Below, in pieces: positions 43,602-52,699 of a stretch of DNA of 64,000 bases. The notes beneath the pieces were generated by a model that saw only the letters and a list, made by a program, of their open reading frames with translations, ran no database searches and was not told the origin of the DNA. Made by a program: the position numbers and the translations under genes. Source of the DNA: Bacteroidia bacterium (GTDB taxonomy: Bacteria > Bacteroidota > Bacteroidia > Palsa-965); assembly GCA_025454955.1 (NCBI GenBank), contig JALONL010000014.1, positions 62,001 through 126,000 on the forward strand, in the 5' to 3' direction. Each line of letters starts with the position of its first letter. The stretch's first letter is position 1.

Positions 43602-44267
43602 TCAGCCCAAACGAAGTTTGATTTCGCGTCCGCCGTTTTCGACGGTGAGGGCCACCGGATGTTTTTCGGCCAAAAAGCGGCCCATATACCATTCGCGGCC
43701 GGGCGGAACGAGCAGCAGCAGCCCTTCGTCATCGCCAAGCGCCGTAAAACGGTCGGTGTTTTCCTGCCTCACAAAAGCCGGAATGCCGTGTACGCCCGAA
43801 AGCCAGTCGCGGTAGGCCGGTAAATCATCGGTAACCATGCCTATTTCACTCACTCCCAGCAACGATGCGGCACTGAAACGCGGTGCATTACCGGCAGGGC
43901 CCAACGCGGCGCGGCCAATAATCTCCACAATATTCCCGGCAGGGTCGAAGAAATACACTGAGCGGGCTTTCCAGTCGGGAAAATCAACTTCGTAGCCCTG
44001 CCCTGCCGGCGACGGAATGAGTTCAACCCCGCAGCGCATCAACCAATCGGCCGCATCGGGCAACTGATCGGGGCGAATGTTGAACGCAAAATGATAACGC
44101 GCATCGGCCGTGCCGGGCACAAATGTAAAGCGCGTATACCCGCTCTGCATGGCCAGCCCGTCGCTGCCTCCAATTACTTCATACTCGGCAAAGCCCAGTC
44201 GTTCTACATAAAAACGCCGGCACTCGTCGATAAAAGCGGTGGAGATTGTTAATGCCGTAATACGCAT
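43602..44267 (-). CDS. VOC-family (glyoxalase/bleomycin-resistance fold) protein
   Basis: The 221-residue protein starts at ATG 44267 (MRITALTISTAFIDECRRFY); the frame runs further upstream through AT-rich non-coding-like sequence. Two VOC modules are visible: FYVERLGFAEYEVIGGSDGLAMQSGYTRFTF ... FHFAFNI-type strand (YHFAFNIRPDQLPD) ... GYEVDFPDWKARSVYFFDPAGNIVEIIGR, then GVSEIGMVTDDLPAYRDWLSG. The His/Glu metal ligands are plausibly present. VOC proteins include dioxygenases, glyoxalases and antibiotic-binding proteins; the substrate is unknown. Confidence 0.85.
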   Translation of the reverse strand: MRITALTISTAFIDECRRFYVERLGFAEYEVIGGSDGLAMQSGYTRFTFVPGTADARYHFAFNIRPDQLPDAADWLMRCGVELIPSPAGQGYEVDFPDWKARSVYFFDPAGNIVEIIGRAALGPAGNAPRFSAASLLGVSEIGMVTDDLPAYRDWLSGVHGIPAFVRQENTDRFTALGDDEGLLLLVPPGREWYMGRFLAEKHPVALTVENGGREIKLRLG

Positions 44268-44381
44268 AAACAGGGATTGACTGTACCAATTTAAACGATT
44301 CTGCAATACATAAGTTTTGCAGCGAAAATATTTCTTCGAAAAAACCCGCAAAACCGGTAATAATGCCCGCTTTGAATAAGC

Positions 44382-45203
44382 TCAGGTGGTTTTTATCAGG
44401 TACCAGCCATTGCCCAGCTCTTCAATGAGAATGTAAGACCGTGGCGAAATGGCGGGAACTTTTGTTCGATCGGGCTGGTAGAGATAGCCTGCGCGGTTAT
44501 CGCCTGTGCCGCCCAGCAAAAACAGCAGCGAACCGGTCGAATTCTTATCCGTAACCACGCTTCGGATGAGGAGTTTGTCGGTTTGTTTACGGATTTTCTT
44601 TTGCCCGAATGCGGTGGCCAGCACCGAATCGCTCTGATTTTTGTAGGGCGGCTGCAAAAACGAGTGGCTGAGTTTGGCAAATGCGGCCCGATTTTGAAGG
44701 TAATGCGCTTTCAACGTACTGTCGCTGCCGAGGAACAAAACAGTATTGGCCCGCTCAAACTCCCAGGTGTGGCTGTGGGTGGCGGCGTATTTTTTGCCGC
44801 GTGCATCAGGTGGAATGGAATCGAGGCTTTTGAGTGCGCCTTTCACAACTCCGATGCCGCTAAGTGTGCGTATGGCATACATGCTCCACACCTCTTTTTT
44901 ACGGAGGTAGAAATAGTAGTCGATGCTGTTTGCCGTGTCTTGCAGGCACACAGCCACGCAGGCAAAGGTGGTGTCCTGCGCAATGAGCCTCACTTTGCGT
45001 TGAACGCGTGCGGGCAGGCGCTGGCCTAATGTGGTGTCGCTTTTTCTTTCGCCCATGAGTTCGCCGCTTACATGCTGTTTTTTGGCGGGGAAGCCGTGCG
45101 GTGAAACGAAATTTTCAACCACCTGTAACGGACTCAGCACAGGAGCCTGAGCCCGCACGTAGTGTACGCCAAGCAAGAGGAATAAAAACAACAGGCGATT
45201 CAT
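44382..45203 (-). CDS. secreted protein, unknown
   Basis: The 273-residue protein starts at ATG 45203 (MNRLLFLFLLLGVHYVRAQA, signal peptide), with TACATTTG only 5 nt upstream; the frame continues 219 nt upstream over the divergent gene and is rejected there. The mature chain has LSPLQVVENFVSPHGFPAKKQHVSGEL, a central strand-rich region (IDYYFYLRKKEVWSMYAIR) and YILIEELGNGWYLIKTT at the end. No family recognised; probably periplasmic or outer membrane. Confidence 0.75.
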   Translation of the reverse strand: MNRLLFLFLLLGVHYVRAQAPVLSPLQVVENFVSPHGFPAKKQHVSGELMGERKSDTTLGQRLPARVQRKVRLIAQDTTFACVAVCLQDTANSIDYYFYLRKKEVWSMYAIRTLSGIGVVKGALKSLDSIPPDARGKKYAATHSHTWEFERANTVLFLGSDSTLKAHYLQNRAAFAKLSHSFLQPPYKNQSDSVLATAFGQKKIRKQTDKLLIRSVVTDKNSTGSLLFLLGGTGDNRAGYLYQPDRTKVPAISPRSYILIEELGNGWYLIKTT

Positions 45204-45208
45204 AGGCT

Positions 45209-45216
45209 CAAATGTA
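45209..45216 (-). promoter_or_regulatory. TAnnTTTG -7 element of the secreted-protein gene
   Basis: TACATTTG on the minus strand ends 5 nt before the ATG at 45203. It is divergent from the element at 45254. Confidence 0.65.
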
Positions 45217-45253
45217 CGTTTTGTGTGGATGTCGCGGTAAAAAGCCAAAGCAC

Positions 45254-45261
45254 TAACTTTG
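45254..45261 (+). promoter_or_regulatory. TAnnTTTG -7 element of the DUF2520 gene
   Basis: TAACTTTG ends 4 nt before the ATG at 45266, implying a leaderless or nearly leaderless transcript. Confidence 0.65.
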
Positions 45262-45265
45262 CGCC

Positions 45266-46051
45266 ATGCATTCGTTGAGCGGGAAAAAAGTAGTGTTGCT
45301 TGGTGCGGGCAATGTGGCCTGGCATCTGGGTCGTGCACTTCGCAAATCGGGTGCCGAAATTGTGCAGGTGTGGAGCCGCAATCCCAAACACGCACGCCGC
45401 CTGGCGCGTATGCTTGGCGCAACTCCTGCGTGGGACGACATGCCCATAAAAAAACAGGCGCATTTATACCTCATTGCCGTAAAAGACGATGCCATTGCCC
45501 AAACCGTTGCCCGCATTCCGAAAGGAAATGGAATAACAGTACACACTGCGGGCAGCGTATCTATTGATGTGCTTGCCCAGGCGGCCACCAAATACACTGG
45601 TGTAATATGGCCGTTGCAAAGTCTTACGGCCGGGCATCGCATCAATTTCAGGAAAGTGCCGCTTTGCGTGGAAACGTCTTGTGCGGCTGCCGCAAAAGCC
45701 CTGAGTCCTTTTGTTCATGAGCTTTCCGAAAGTGTAACAGCGTTGAATTCCGAACAGCGGGCGCACCTGCATCTGGCGGCGGTGCTGGTAAACAATTTCA
45801 GCAATCACCTTTTTGCTTTGGCCGAAAAAGTAACAGCGACTCAACACATACCTTTCGAAATATTACGCCCGATAATAGCCGAAACCGCCGCCAAAGTGCA
45901 GCACCTCTCGCCCACCCGCGCCCAAACCGGTCCGGCGCTGCGAAACGACAAGCAAGTCATGCAGCGGCACCTGCAACTCATCGGCAACGATAAAGACCTG
46001 AGGCAACTCTACCAGCTCATTTCCAAAAGCATCAGCAAACATCCGCACTAA
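45266..46051 (+). CDS. Rossmann-like + DUF2520 protein
   Basis: The 261-residue protein begins with a dinucleotide-binding fold (VVLLGAGNVAWHLGRAL, IVQVWSRN, LYLIAVKDDAIAQT). It continues with the helical DUF2520 domain (GVIWPLQSLTAGHRINFRKVPLCVE; AHLHLAAVLVNNFSNHLFALAEK). It resembles F420/NADP-dependent oxidoreductases but has no proven reaction. In Bacteroidota it is regularly followed by kdsC, as here, 3 bp later. Confidence 0.92.
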   Translation: MHSLSGKKVVLLGAGNVAWHLGRALRKSGAEIVQVWSRNPKHARRLARMLGATPAWDDMPIKKQAHLYLIAVKDDAIAQTVARIPKGNGITVHTAGSVSIDVLAQAATKYTGVIWPLQSLTAGHRINFRKVPLCVETSCAAAAKALSPFVHELSESVTALNSEQRAHLHLAAVLVNNFSNHLFALAEKVTATQHIPFEILRPIIAETAAKVQHLSPTRAQTGPALRNDKQVMQRHLQLIGNDKDLRQLYQLISKSISKHPH

Positions 46052-46054
46052 TTT

Positions 46055-46558
46055 ATGGCCGACAACTTCAAGCAACTACTCAACCACATACGTGCTTTTG
46101 CTTTCGACATCGACGGCGTGCTCACCGACGGCACCGTGGCCATAGGCTCCGACAACACCGTAACCCGAAGTTTCAACACCAAAGATGCCCACGCCATAAC
46201 CACTGCCGCCAAAGCCGGCTACACCATGGCCATAATAAGCAGTGCCCGCGAAGAAAGCCTCCGCGAAAGGCTTGGCGGTCTTGGCTTTGAGTACATCTAT
46301 CTCGGCTGTATCGACAAGGAAATCACGCTAAAAGAATTTGCCGCCGAAACCGACCTGCACTACAACCAAATCCTCTACATGGGCGACGACATCCCCGACC
46401 TGCTCCCCATGCGCCTGTCAGGAGTAGCCGCCTGCCCCCACGACGCAGTCCACGAAATCCGCTCCCAAAGCATCTACATCTCCCCATACAAAGGCGGCCA
46501 GGGCTGCGTACGCGACATCATCGAACAGGTACTGCGCCTACAAAATCGATGGCCCTGA
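46055..46558 (+). CDS. kdsC: KdsC-like HAD phosphatase (KDO 8-phosphate phosphatase)
   Basis: The 167-residue protein is a C0-type HAD enzyme: FDIDGVLTDGTVAIGSDN (nucleophile Asp18 and Asp20), IISSAREESLRERL, YLGCIDKEITLKEF, and YMGDDIPDLLPMRLSGVAACPHDA. It has the length and wording of KdsC, which removes phosphate from KDO-8-P during lipopolysaccharide core synthesis. It is translationally close to the DUF2520 gene. The minisatellite begins ~40 bp after its stop codon. Confidence 0.9.
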   Translation: MADNFKQLLNHIRAFAFDIDGVLTDGTVAIGSDNTVTRSFNTKDAHAITTAAKAGYTMAIISSAREESLRERLGGLGFEYIYLGCIDKEITLKEFAAETDLHYNQILYMGDDIPDLLPMRLSGVAACPHDAVHEIRSQSIYISPYKGGQGCVRDIIEQVLRLQNRWP

Positions 46559-46596
46559 ATCCCGCAAAAGCTGCTGAGTCTGGCAAACCCTACCAA

Positions 46597-48180
46597 AGCC
46601 GATGAACACAAACATCCCTCGTCCGGCTGCTGACCTCACACACCCCACAAAAGCCTATGGACGCAAGCATCCCGCGAAGTGCCGCCGACCTCTCACACCC
46701 TACAAAAGCTGATGAACTCAAGAATCCCGTGTAGTACCGCCGACATCTCGCACCCTGCCAAAGCTAATGAACGCAAGCATCCCGCGAAGTATCGCTGACC
46801 TCTCGCACCCTGCAGAAGCAGACGAACGCAAGCATCCCGCGAAGTACCGCTGACATCTCGCACCCTTCCAAAGCTGATGAACGCAAGCATCCCGCGTAGT
46901 ACCGCCGACATCTCGCACCCTACCAAAGCCGATGAACACAAACATCCCTCGTCCGGCTGCTGACCTCGCACACCCCACAAAAGCCTATGGACGCAAGCAT
47001 CCCACGTAGTAGCGCTGACATCTCGCACCCTGCCAAAGCCGATGAACTCAAGCATCCCACGTCCGGCTGACAAACTCACACACCCCACAAAAGCCGACGA
47101 CGCAAGCATCCCACGTAGTACCGCCGACATCTCGCACCCTGCCAAAGCCAATGAACGCAAGCATCCCGCGCAGTACCACTGACATCTCGCACCCTGCCAA
47201 AGCCGATGAACGCAAGCATCCCGCGCAGTACCACTGACATCTCGCACCCTGCCAAAGCCGATGAACGAAAGCATCCCGCGCAGTACCACTGACATCTCGC
47301 ACCCTGCCAAAGCCGATGAACGCAAGCATCCCACGTCCGGCTGCTCACCTCGCACACCCCACAAAAGCCTATGGACGCAAGCATCCCACGTAGTAGCGCT
47401 GACATCTCGCACCCTGCCAAAGCCGATGAACTCGAGCATCCCACGTCCGGCTGACAAACTCACACACCCCACAAAAGCAGACGACGCAAGTATCCCGCGT
47501 AGTACCGCCGACATCTCGCACCCTGCCAAAGCTGATGAACGCAAGCATCCCGCGTAGTACCGCCGACATCTCGCACCCTGCCAAAGCTGATGAACGCAAG
47601 CATCCCGCGCAGTACCACTGACATCTCGCACCCTGCCAAAGCCGATGAACGCAAGCATCCCGCGTAGTACCGCCGACATCTCGCACCCTGCCAAAGCCGA
47701 TGAACGCAAGCATCCCGCGCAGTACCGCCGACATCTCGCACCCTGCCAAAGCCGATGAACGCAAGCATCCCGCGTAGTACCGCCGACATCTCGCACCCTG
47801 CCAAAGCTGATGAACGCAAGCATCCCGCGTAGTACCGCCGACATCTCGCACCCTGCCAAAGCCGATGAACGCAAGCATCCCGCGCAGTACCACTGACATC
47901 TCGCACCCTGCCAAAGCTGATGAACGCAAGCATCCCGCGCAGTACCGCCGACATCTCGCACCCTGCCAAAGCCTATGAACGCAAGCATCCCGCGTAGTAC
48001 CGCCGACATCTCGCACCCTGCCAAAGCCTATGAACGCAAACATCCCACGTCCGGCTGACAACCTCACACACCCCACAAAAGCAGACGACGCAAGCATCCC
48101 ACGTAGTAGCGCTGACATCTCGCACCCTGCCAAAGCCGACAAACGCAAGCATCCCGCGTAAGACTGCCGACCTCACAAAC
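46597..48180. repeat. 55-bp minisatellite, about 29 tandem copies
   Basis: The unit of 55 bp begins ACGCAAGCATCCCGCGTAGT and ends CTGCCAAAGCTGATGA. I count about 29 occurrences of the CCAAAG/ACAAAAG core between 46597 and 48130. Two unit families alternate: one with ACATCTCGCACCCTGCC, the other with CCGGCTG...CTCGCACACCCCACAAAAG. A few units are 54 bp. The array lies between kdsC and the convergent bshA and is not flanked by any recombinase or cas gene. Minus-strand reading is open in all three frames, which follows from the unit containing no minus-strand stop; these frames are not annotated as genes. Confidence 0.92.
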
Positions 48181-48202
48181 CCACATCCCCCGATTCCCGT
48201 AA

Positions 48203-48222
48203 GGGTGCGAGGCATCGCACCC
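48203..48222. terminator. hairpin at the end of the minisatellite, possible bshA terminator
   Basis: GGGTGCGA-GGCA-TCGCACCC, an 8-bp stem just past the bshA stop (minus strand) and at the array's edge. The T run is weak. Part of its arm (TCGCACCCTG) is also found in every repeat unit. Confidence 0.4.
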
Positions 48223-48249
48223 TGTACAATGCCTCCCACACAAAAAACC

Positions 48250-49374
48250 CTACCCCCTCAAAACCCTCTCATACAACTCCTCATACACCGGCAAAATAAA
48301 CCCAATATCAAACTTCTTCGCCTGCTCCCACGCATTGGCCTTGAACTGCTGCAAAGTAGTCTCATCCCCCAAAATATGCAGCGCATTGCGCGCCATATCC
48401 TCCACATCCCCCACATCGCTCAAAAACCCGCTATACCCATGCACATTTACCTCCGGCAAACCGCCGGTATTGGTAGAAATCACCGGCACATGCGAAGCCA
48501 TCGCCTCCAGCGCCGATAAACCAAAACTCTCCGTTTCCGAAGGTAGAATAAACAAATCCGCCACAGAAAGCACTTCAGCAGGATTCATCACCTTTCCCAG
48601 CGAACGGATTTCATCGCAGGTATTGAGTTCGCGGCAGAGCTTTTCTATTTGCGGACGTTCGGGCCCGTCGCCTACAAGAATGAGGCGTGTGGGAATTTGC
48701 TTTCGTACTTTATCAAATACGCGCAGCACATCTTCCACGCGCTTTACTTTGCGGAAGTTGGATACGTGTACCATAATACGTTCGCCGTTGGGCGCAAACA
48801 TCTGCCGCTGGCAGTTGCCGCGTGCCTGGCCGTATTCACTGAGTTCGATAAAGTTGGGAATTACCTCTACTTCGCGCGTTACTTTGAAGTTCCGGTAGGT
48901 GTCTTGCCTCAAACTGTCGGAAACTGCGGTAACGGCGTTCGATTTGTTGATGGCGAAGGTAATAACCGGTTCAAACGAGGCATCGCGGCCCACGAGGGTA
49001 ATGTCGGTACCGTGAAGTGTGGTGATGAAAGGCAGGTGAATGCCTTCTTCCTTGAGAATTTGCTGCGCCATATAAGCGGCCGAGGCGTGCGGAATGGCGT
49101 AGTGTACGTGAAGCAGATCGAGCTTTTCGTTTTTTACCACATCCACCATTCGGCTGCTGAGTACCAGTTCGTAGGGCTGGTAGTCGAAAAGCGGATAATC
49201 GGAAACCGAAACTTCGTGGTAAAATATATTGGCCGAAAAGGTATCGAGCCGCACGGGCTGGCTATAGGTGATGAAATGTATTTCGTGACCTTTGGCGGCG
49301 AGGGCTTTGCCCAATTCTGTAGCTACAACGCCCGATCCGCCGAAGGTGGGATAACAAACAATGCCAATTTTCAT
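48250..49374 (-). CDS. bshA: N-acetyl-alpha-D-glucosaminyl L-malate synthase
   Basis: The 374-residue GT4 glycosyltransferase starts at ATG 49374 (MKIGIVCYPTFGGSGVVATE), three codons after an alternative ATG, with TAACTTTG 6 nt upstream. BshA hallmarks are HYAIPHASAAYMAQQIL, FITTLHGTDITLVGRD, SDSLRQDT, VHVSNFRKVKRVEDVLR, and the nucleotide-sugar motif FILPSETESFGLSALEAMA. It joins GlcNAc from UDP-GlcNAc to malate, the first step of bacillithiol synthesis, the thiol typical of Firmicutes and Bacteroidota. Confidence 0.95.
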   Translation of the reverse strand: MKIGIVCYPTFGGSGVVATELGKALAAKGHEIHFITYSQPVRLDTFSANIFYHEVSVSDYPLFDYQPYELVLSSRMVDVVKNEKLDLLHVHYAIPHASAAYMAQQILKEEGIHLPFITTLHGTDITLVGRDASFEPVITFAINKSNAVTAVSDSLRQDTYRNFKVTREVEVIPNFIELSEYGQARGNCQRQMFAPNGERIMVHVSNFRKVKRVEDVLRVFDKVRKQIPTRLILVGDGPERPQIEKLCRELNTCDEIRSLGKVMNPAEVLSVADLFILPSETESFGLSALEAMASHVPVISTNTGGLPEVNVHGYSGFLSDVGDVEDMARNALHILGDETTLQQFKANAWEQAKKFDIGFILPVYEELYERVLRG

Positions 49375-49380
49375 AGTGTG

Positions 49381-49388
49381 CAAAGTTA
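49381..49388 (-). promoter_or_regulatory. TAnnTTTG -7 element of bshA
   Basis: TAACTTTG on the minus strand ends 6 nt before the ATG at 49374. Confidence 0.65.
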
Positions 49389-49478
49389 CGGTAATTTCGG
49401 GCAGGCGGTTTTTGCATTTTCCTGCTTCATGTTATGGAAAATGAATGCCGGTTGCATCTTATCCGTAAATAACCCATT

Positions 49479-51509
49479 ATGCGTTTAGCCTTACTTGTGT
49501 TGATTTTACTGTTTCCTGCAGTCGTGTTTTCGCAAACCCTGCGTAATCAACTGGAAACAGTAAATGCCGAATGGAAAAAATATCCCGCCGGAACCAGTTT
49601 ACCTGCACAGCAATTTACTTCCGACCGCCAACTTATTCAGGCGCATTTAACCCATACCATCAAACTGCTGTGGCAACGCAAATTTCCTTTAAGCAACGAC
49701 CCGAAAACTGTGATGCGCCGCAAAAACCTGCTCCACATTTTACAGGCTTATTGCGACAGCGGAATTTTCCCGCAAAACAATACAATCCCCGGCCGCATTC
49801 CGGTATTTATTGATGAACAGGGAACACATTGTGCGGTAGGTTACCTGATGCTGAAAAGCGGTGCGGGCGATCTTGCAAAGAAAGTGGCACGAACCCAAAA
49901 CAACATTTATATCAGGCAAATTACCGACCCCGCTTTTTTTGCATGGCAGGCACACAGCGGTTTTACGGTTGATGAACTGGCATTAATTCAACCTTCATAT
50001 TACAATCCGGTGGTAATTGAAGAGCGACAACCCGTTGCCCCACAATGTGGAAGCGGAGTATTTACACAATACAATTATCAATGGATTAATTCTGGAAATG
50101 AATCACCCAAACCACCGCTCAAATGGCAGGGAAACTGCAATGAAAAAGGCCAGTTGCACGGCCGCTGGGTGCAGTTTTACAGAAACGGTGAAAAGTTTGT
50201 GGAGGGCTGGTTTAAAAACGGTGTAAGAGACAGTGTGTGGCGAATTTATTTTCAGGGAAACTCGCTGATTGAAGAAGTGAAATGGGAAAACGGCAAGAAA
50301 AACGGCACCTACATTCGCTATTCTACTCCCGGAATTTTAGCTGAAAAAGGTGCATTCGAAAACGACCTGAAAACCGGGCAATGGTCAATATGGCATGTCA
50401 ATATGCTACGCTCGCAGGGCAATTACCTGAATGGGAAGAAAAACGGGAAATGGCTGCAATACTATCAAACACAGGACAGCATACCACAGGTGTATTCCGA
50501 AGAATGGTTTGATGAGGGTGTGATGAAAAATCGTAAACTGTTTCAATACAAATATTCAAACCCTTACCAGCTTTATGAGCATGTACACGATTCGCTGTAT
50601 TACTTCCAAAACCTGATGCGTAGTGATATCGTACAGGAAGAAGGACACCTGTACTTGTACACGCAATTACAGCCTGTTTTGTATGATTATGAATATACAC
50701 CTCACATTGACCTTGTGAAAATTTATGCCAGCAACGAAGTGCCCTTCGGTTTTCAGGCCGTAGAAAAAACGGTGCGCACGGGGAAATGGGTTGTACGCGG
50801 AAACACCATCGCCACGCGCATTTCGGAGTATCAGGCCGATTCGGCATGGATTTATGTGCAGCGCGATTCGGTGACCGGTGCCGATATTTACAAAAGTCCA
50901 AAGCACATCAGTTTCGAATGTCTGCCCTCGCCCTATCGCCTGTCTGACTCATATTCTGTGGTGCCGCCGCTTTCACTTACTTCAAAAAACACATGGGAAA
51001 ACGGCCGCATTACCGAGCAGAATTTCTACACCAAGACGGGTATGGTTTATTTGCAGCTCAGGTTTAACAGCGAGGCAAAATTGGTGTCGGGCTCGCGGTA
51101 CGATGTGGTTTCAAAGCAAACTGTAATCTGGTCGGAAGCACATGCGCAAAGCGATGTACCTATGCACATGACCATTAAAACGGTTGCATGGAAAACACTT
51201 TGCTACGGCGGTATGCTTGATACGGCCACACGTCACGGCCAATGGGAGTTTTACGATTCACGCAGCAATGTGTACGCCAAAGGCAGCTATAACCGCAACC
51301 AGCGCAGCGGCCCGTGGGAAGAAACCGATACGCTTACCGGTGTGGTAATGCGTGGAAATTATGTGAACGATATACGCTCGGGGCTTTGGAAAGAAGTGGA
51401 ACCAGTTAGCGGCAATGTGTGGATGGGAAAATATGCGGCCGGAAAACGCAAAGGTTTGTGGGTGTTGCAAAATCCCCAAGGCGAAATTATTGAACGGAAA
51501 AAGTATTAA
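49479..51509 (+). CDS. secreted YwqK/MORN-like repeat protein
   Basis: The 676-residue protein has a signal peptide (MRLALLVLILLFPAVVFSQT). Residues ~60-175 form a module seen in other Bacteroidota secreted proteins (LLHILQAYCDSGIFPQNNTI, VFIDEQGTHCAVGYLMLKSG, FAWQAHSGFTVDELALIQP). After that come MORN/YwqK-type repeats (GRWVQFYRNGEKFVEGWFKN, GKKNGTYIRYSTPGILAEKG, GKKNGKWLQYYQ) and again at the C-terminus (GLWKEVEPVSGNVWMGKYAAG). No T9SS tail. Probably cell-surface or periplasmic; binding partner unknown. Confidence 0.85.
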   Translation: MRLALLVLILLFPAVVFSQTLRNQLETVNAEWKKYPAGTSLPAQQFTSDRQLIQAHLTHTIKLLWQRKFPLSNDPKTVMRRKNLLHILQAYCDSGIFPQNNTIPGRIPVFIDEQGTHCAVGYLMLKSGAGDLAKKVARTQNNIYIRQITDPAFFAWQAHSGFTVDELALIQPSYYNPVVIEERQPVAPQCGSGVFTQYNYQWINSGNESPKPPLKWQGNCNEKGQLHGRWVQFYRNGEKFVEGWFKNGVRDSVWRIYFQGNSLIEEVKWENGKKNGTYIRYSTPGILAEKGAFENDLKTGQWSIWHVNMLRSQGNYLNGKKNGKWLQYYQTQDSIPQVYSEEWFDEGVMKNRKLFQYKYSNPYQLYEHVHDSLYYFQNLMRSDIVQEEGHLYLYTQLQPVLYDYEYTPHIDLVKIYASNEVPFGFQAVEKTVRTGKWVVRGNTIATRISEYQADSAWIYVQRDSVTGADIYKSPKHISFECLPSPYRLSDSYSVVPPLSLTSKNTWENGRITEQNFYTKTGMVYLQLRFNSEAKLVSGSRYDVVSKQTVIWSEAHAQSDVPMHMTIKTVAWKTLCYGGMLDTATRHGQWEFYDSRSNVYAKGSYNRNQRSGPWEETDTLTGVVMRGNYVNDIRSGLWKEVEPVSGNVWMGKYAAGKRKGLWVLQNPQGEIIERKKY

Positions 51510-51514
51510 CGAAT

Positions 51515-51546
51515 ACGGCTGCCTTTCGTTTCGGAAAAGCAGCCGT
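51515..51546 (+). terminator. terminator between convergent genes
   Basis: Stem ACGGCTGC / GCAGCCGT, loop of 16 nt, then TTTAT. It lies directly after the YwqK-like gene. Confidence 0.55.
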
Positions 51547-51583
51547 TTATGGTGTTTGTATTGAGAATTGGATTGCAGGAAAT

Positions 51584-52621
51584 TTACTTGCCCAGCTTCT
51601 TAATCCGGTCGAGTTCGTTCAGTTCCAACACGGCATTTTCGTATTGCGGATCCACTTCGAGTGCTTTTTTGAACATGGCCTCGGCATTGGCAATATCACC
51701 TTTTTCCTTGTAGCAGTAGCCCAGTCCGTAGTAGCCGCGCGGTTCTTTGGGATTGTCTTTGATGCAGAGGTTGAAATACTCCATGCCTTTGGTGGGGTCG
51801 TTAAGTTCCACCGTATGCAGGTAGCCGAGGTTGAAATGCGCGTCGAAATGGCTGGGATTAATTTGCAACAGCGTGTTGTAGGTTTCGAGGGCGCGGTTGT
51901 AATCCTGTGTTTTCTGGTAGTACATGCCCAGGTGATAAAACGCTTCCTGGCTTTGCGGCTGAATTTTAAGTGCGTTTGAGTAATACTGCTGGGCCATCGG
52001 GTCTTTTTTGGCGGCGGCAATTAGTCCGAGCTGAATCCAGGCGTTGTAGTAATCGGGATCCTGCTCTACGGCGGTTTGCATGCTCGACATGGCTTTGGCG
52101 GTGTCGCCGGTTTCTTTAAAGGCCATGCCTTTCATGAAATAGGCCTGGGAGTTGTTTACGTCTTTGCGCAGTACACGGTCGAGGAGCTCGAATTCTTCTT
52201 CGTATTTTCTGAGGTAGTGTTTCATCTGGGCCAGACGCAGTAGGCCCTCGACATTGTCGGGATGAAGTTCTACTAAGCGGGTAAGCAGTTCGTTGGCGCG
52301 GCGGGTTTGGTTGGTGAAGAAGTAAATATCCACCCCGGCGCTGAGGTATTCGGCCTTGCTGCTGTCTATTTTGAGTACGCGGTTTACATCGGCCAGGGCG
52401 GCTTCGTAGTTTTTTACGTTAATGTAGTGCCGCGAACGTTCTATGTAGAGGTCGAGGTTGTTGGGGTCTTTGAGCAGTTTATCGTTAATGGCCTGCAGTT
52501 TGAGGGCCATCGAGTCTTTGGGAGCCGTTTTATCGGTGTCTGAAGCGGTTTCGCCGCAGCCTGCGGAGAATTGGAGCATGAAAGCTGCAAGCGGCAGCAG
52601 GAGGAGTAAACGAATATGCAT
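51584..52621 (-). CDS. TPR-repeat lipoprotein
   Basis: The 345-residue protein starts at ATG 52621 (MHIRLLLLLPLAAFMLQFSAGC), a lipoprotein signal ending SAGC, so it is probably anchored in the membrane facing the periplasm. Eight or so TPR motifs cover residues ~55-340, e.g. YEAALADVNRVLKIDSS, PDYYNAWIQLGLIAAAKKD, AFYHLGMYYQKTQDYNRALE, RGYYGLGYCYKEKGDIANAE. TPRs mediate protein contacts; partner unknown. Confidence 0.9.
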   Translation of the reverse strand: MHIRLLLLLPLAAFMLQFSAGCGETASDTDKTAPKDSMALKLQAINDKLLKDPNNLDLYIERSRHYINVKNYEAALADVNRVLKIDSSKAEYLSAGVDIYFFTNQTRRANELLTRLVELHPDNVEGLLRLAQMKHYLRKYEEEFELLDRVLRKDVNNSQAYFMKGMAFKETGDTAKAMSSMQTAVEQDPDYYNAWIQLGLIAAAKKDPMAQQYYSNALKIQPQSQEAFYHLGMYYQKTQDYNRALETYNTLLQINPSHFDAHFNLGYLHTVELNDPTKGMEYFNLCIKDNPKEPRGYYGLGYCYKEKGDIANAEAMFKKALEVDPQYENAVLELNELDRIKKLGK

Positions 52622-52699
52622 AGATGTGTGGTGTACAAAAAACACATCCCGAAGGTACACACTCTTTGCAAGTTGTGATACTCCGGGATGTGTAAGCGG

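Noticed and set aside
46693..48024. 443-codon minus-strand open frame with Cys-rich repeats
   Set aside because: It lies wholly in the 55-bp minisatellite. All three minus frames are open there with the same cyclic translation, there is no promoter or start context, and frame is not preserved across 54-bp units.
46597..48180. CRISPR array
   Set aside because: Units are contiguous 55-bp copies that vary throughout. There are no unique spacers of constant length and no cas genes nearby.
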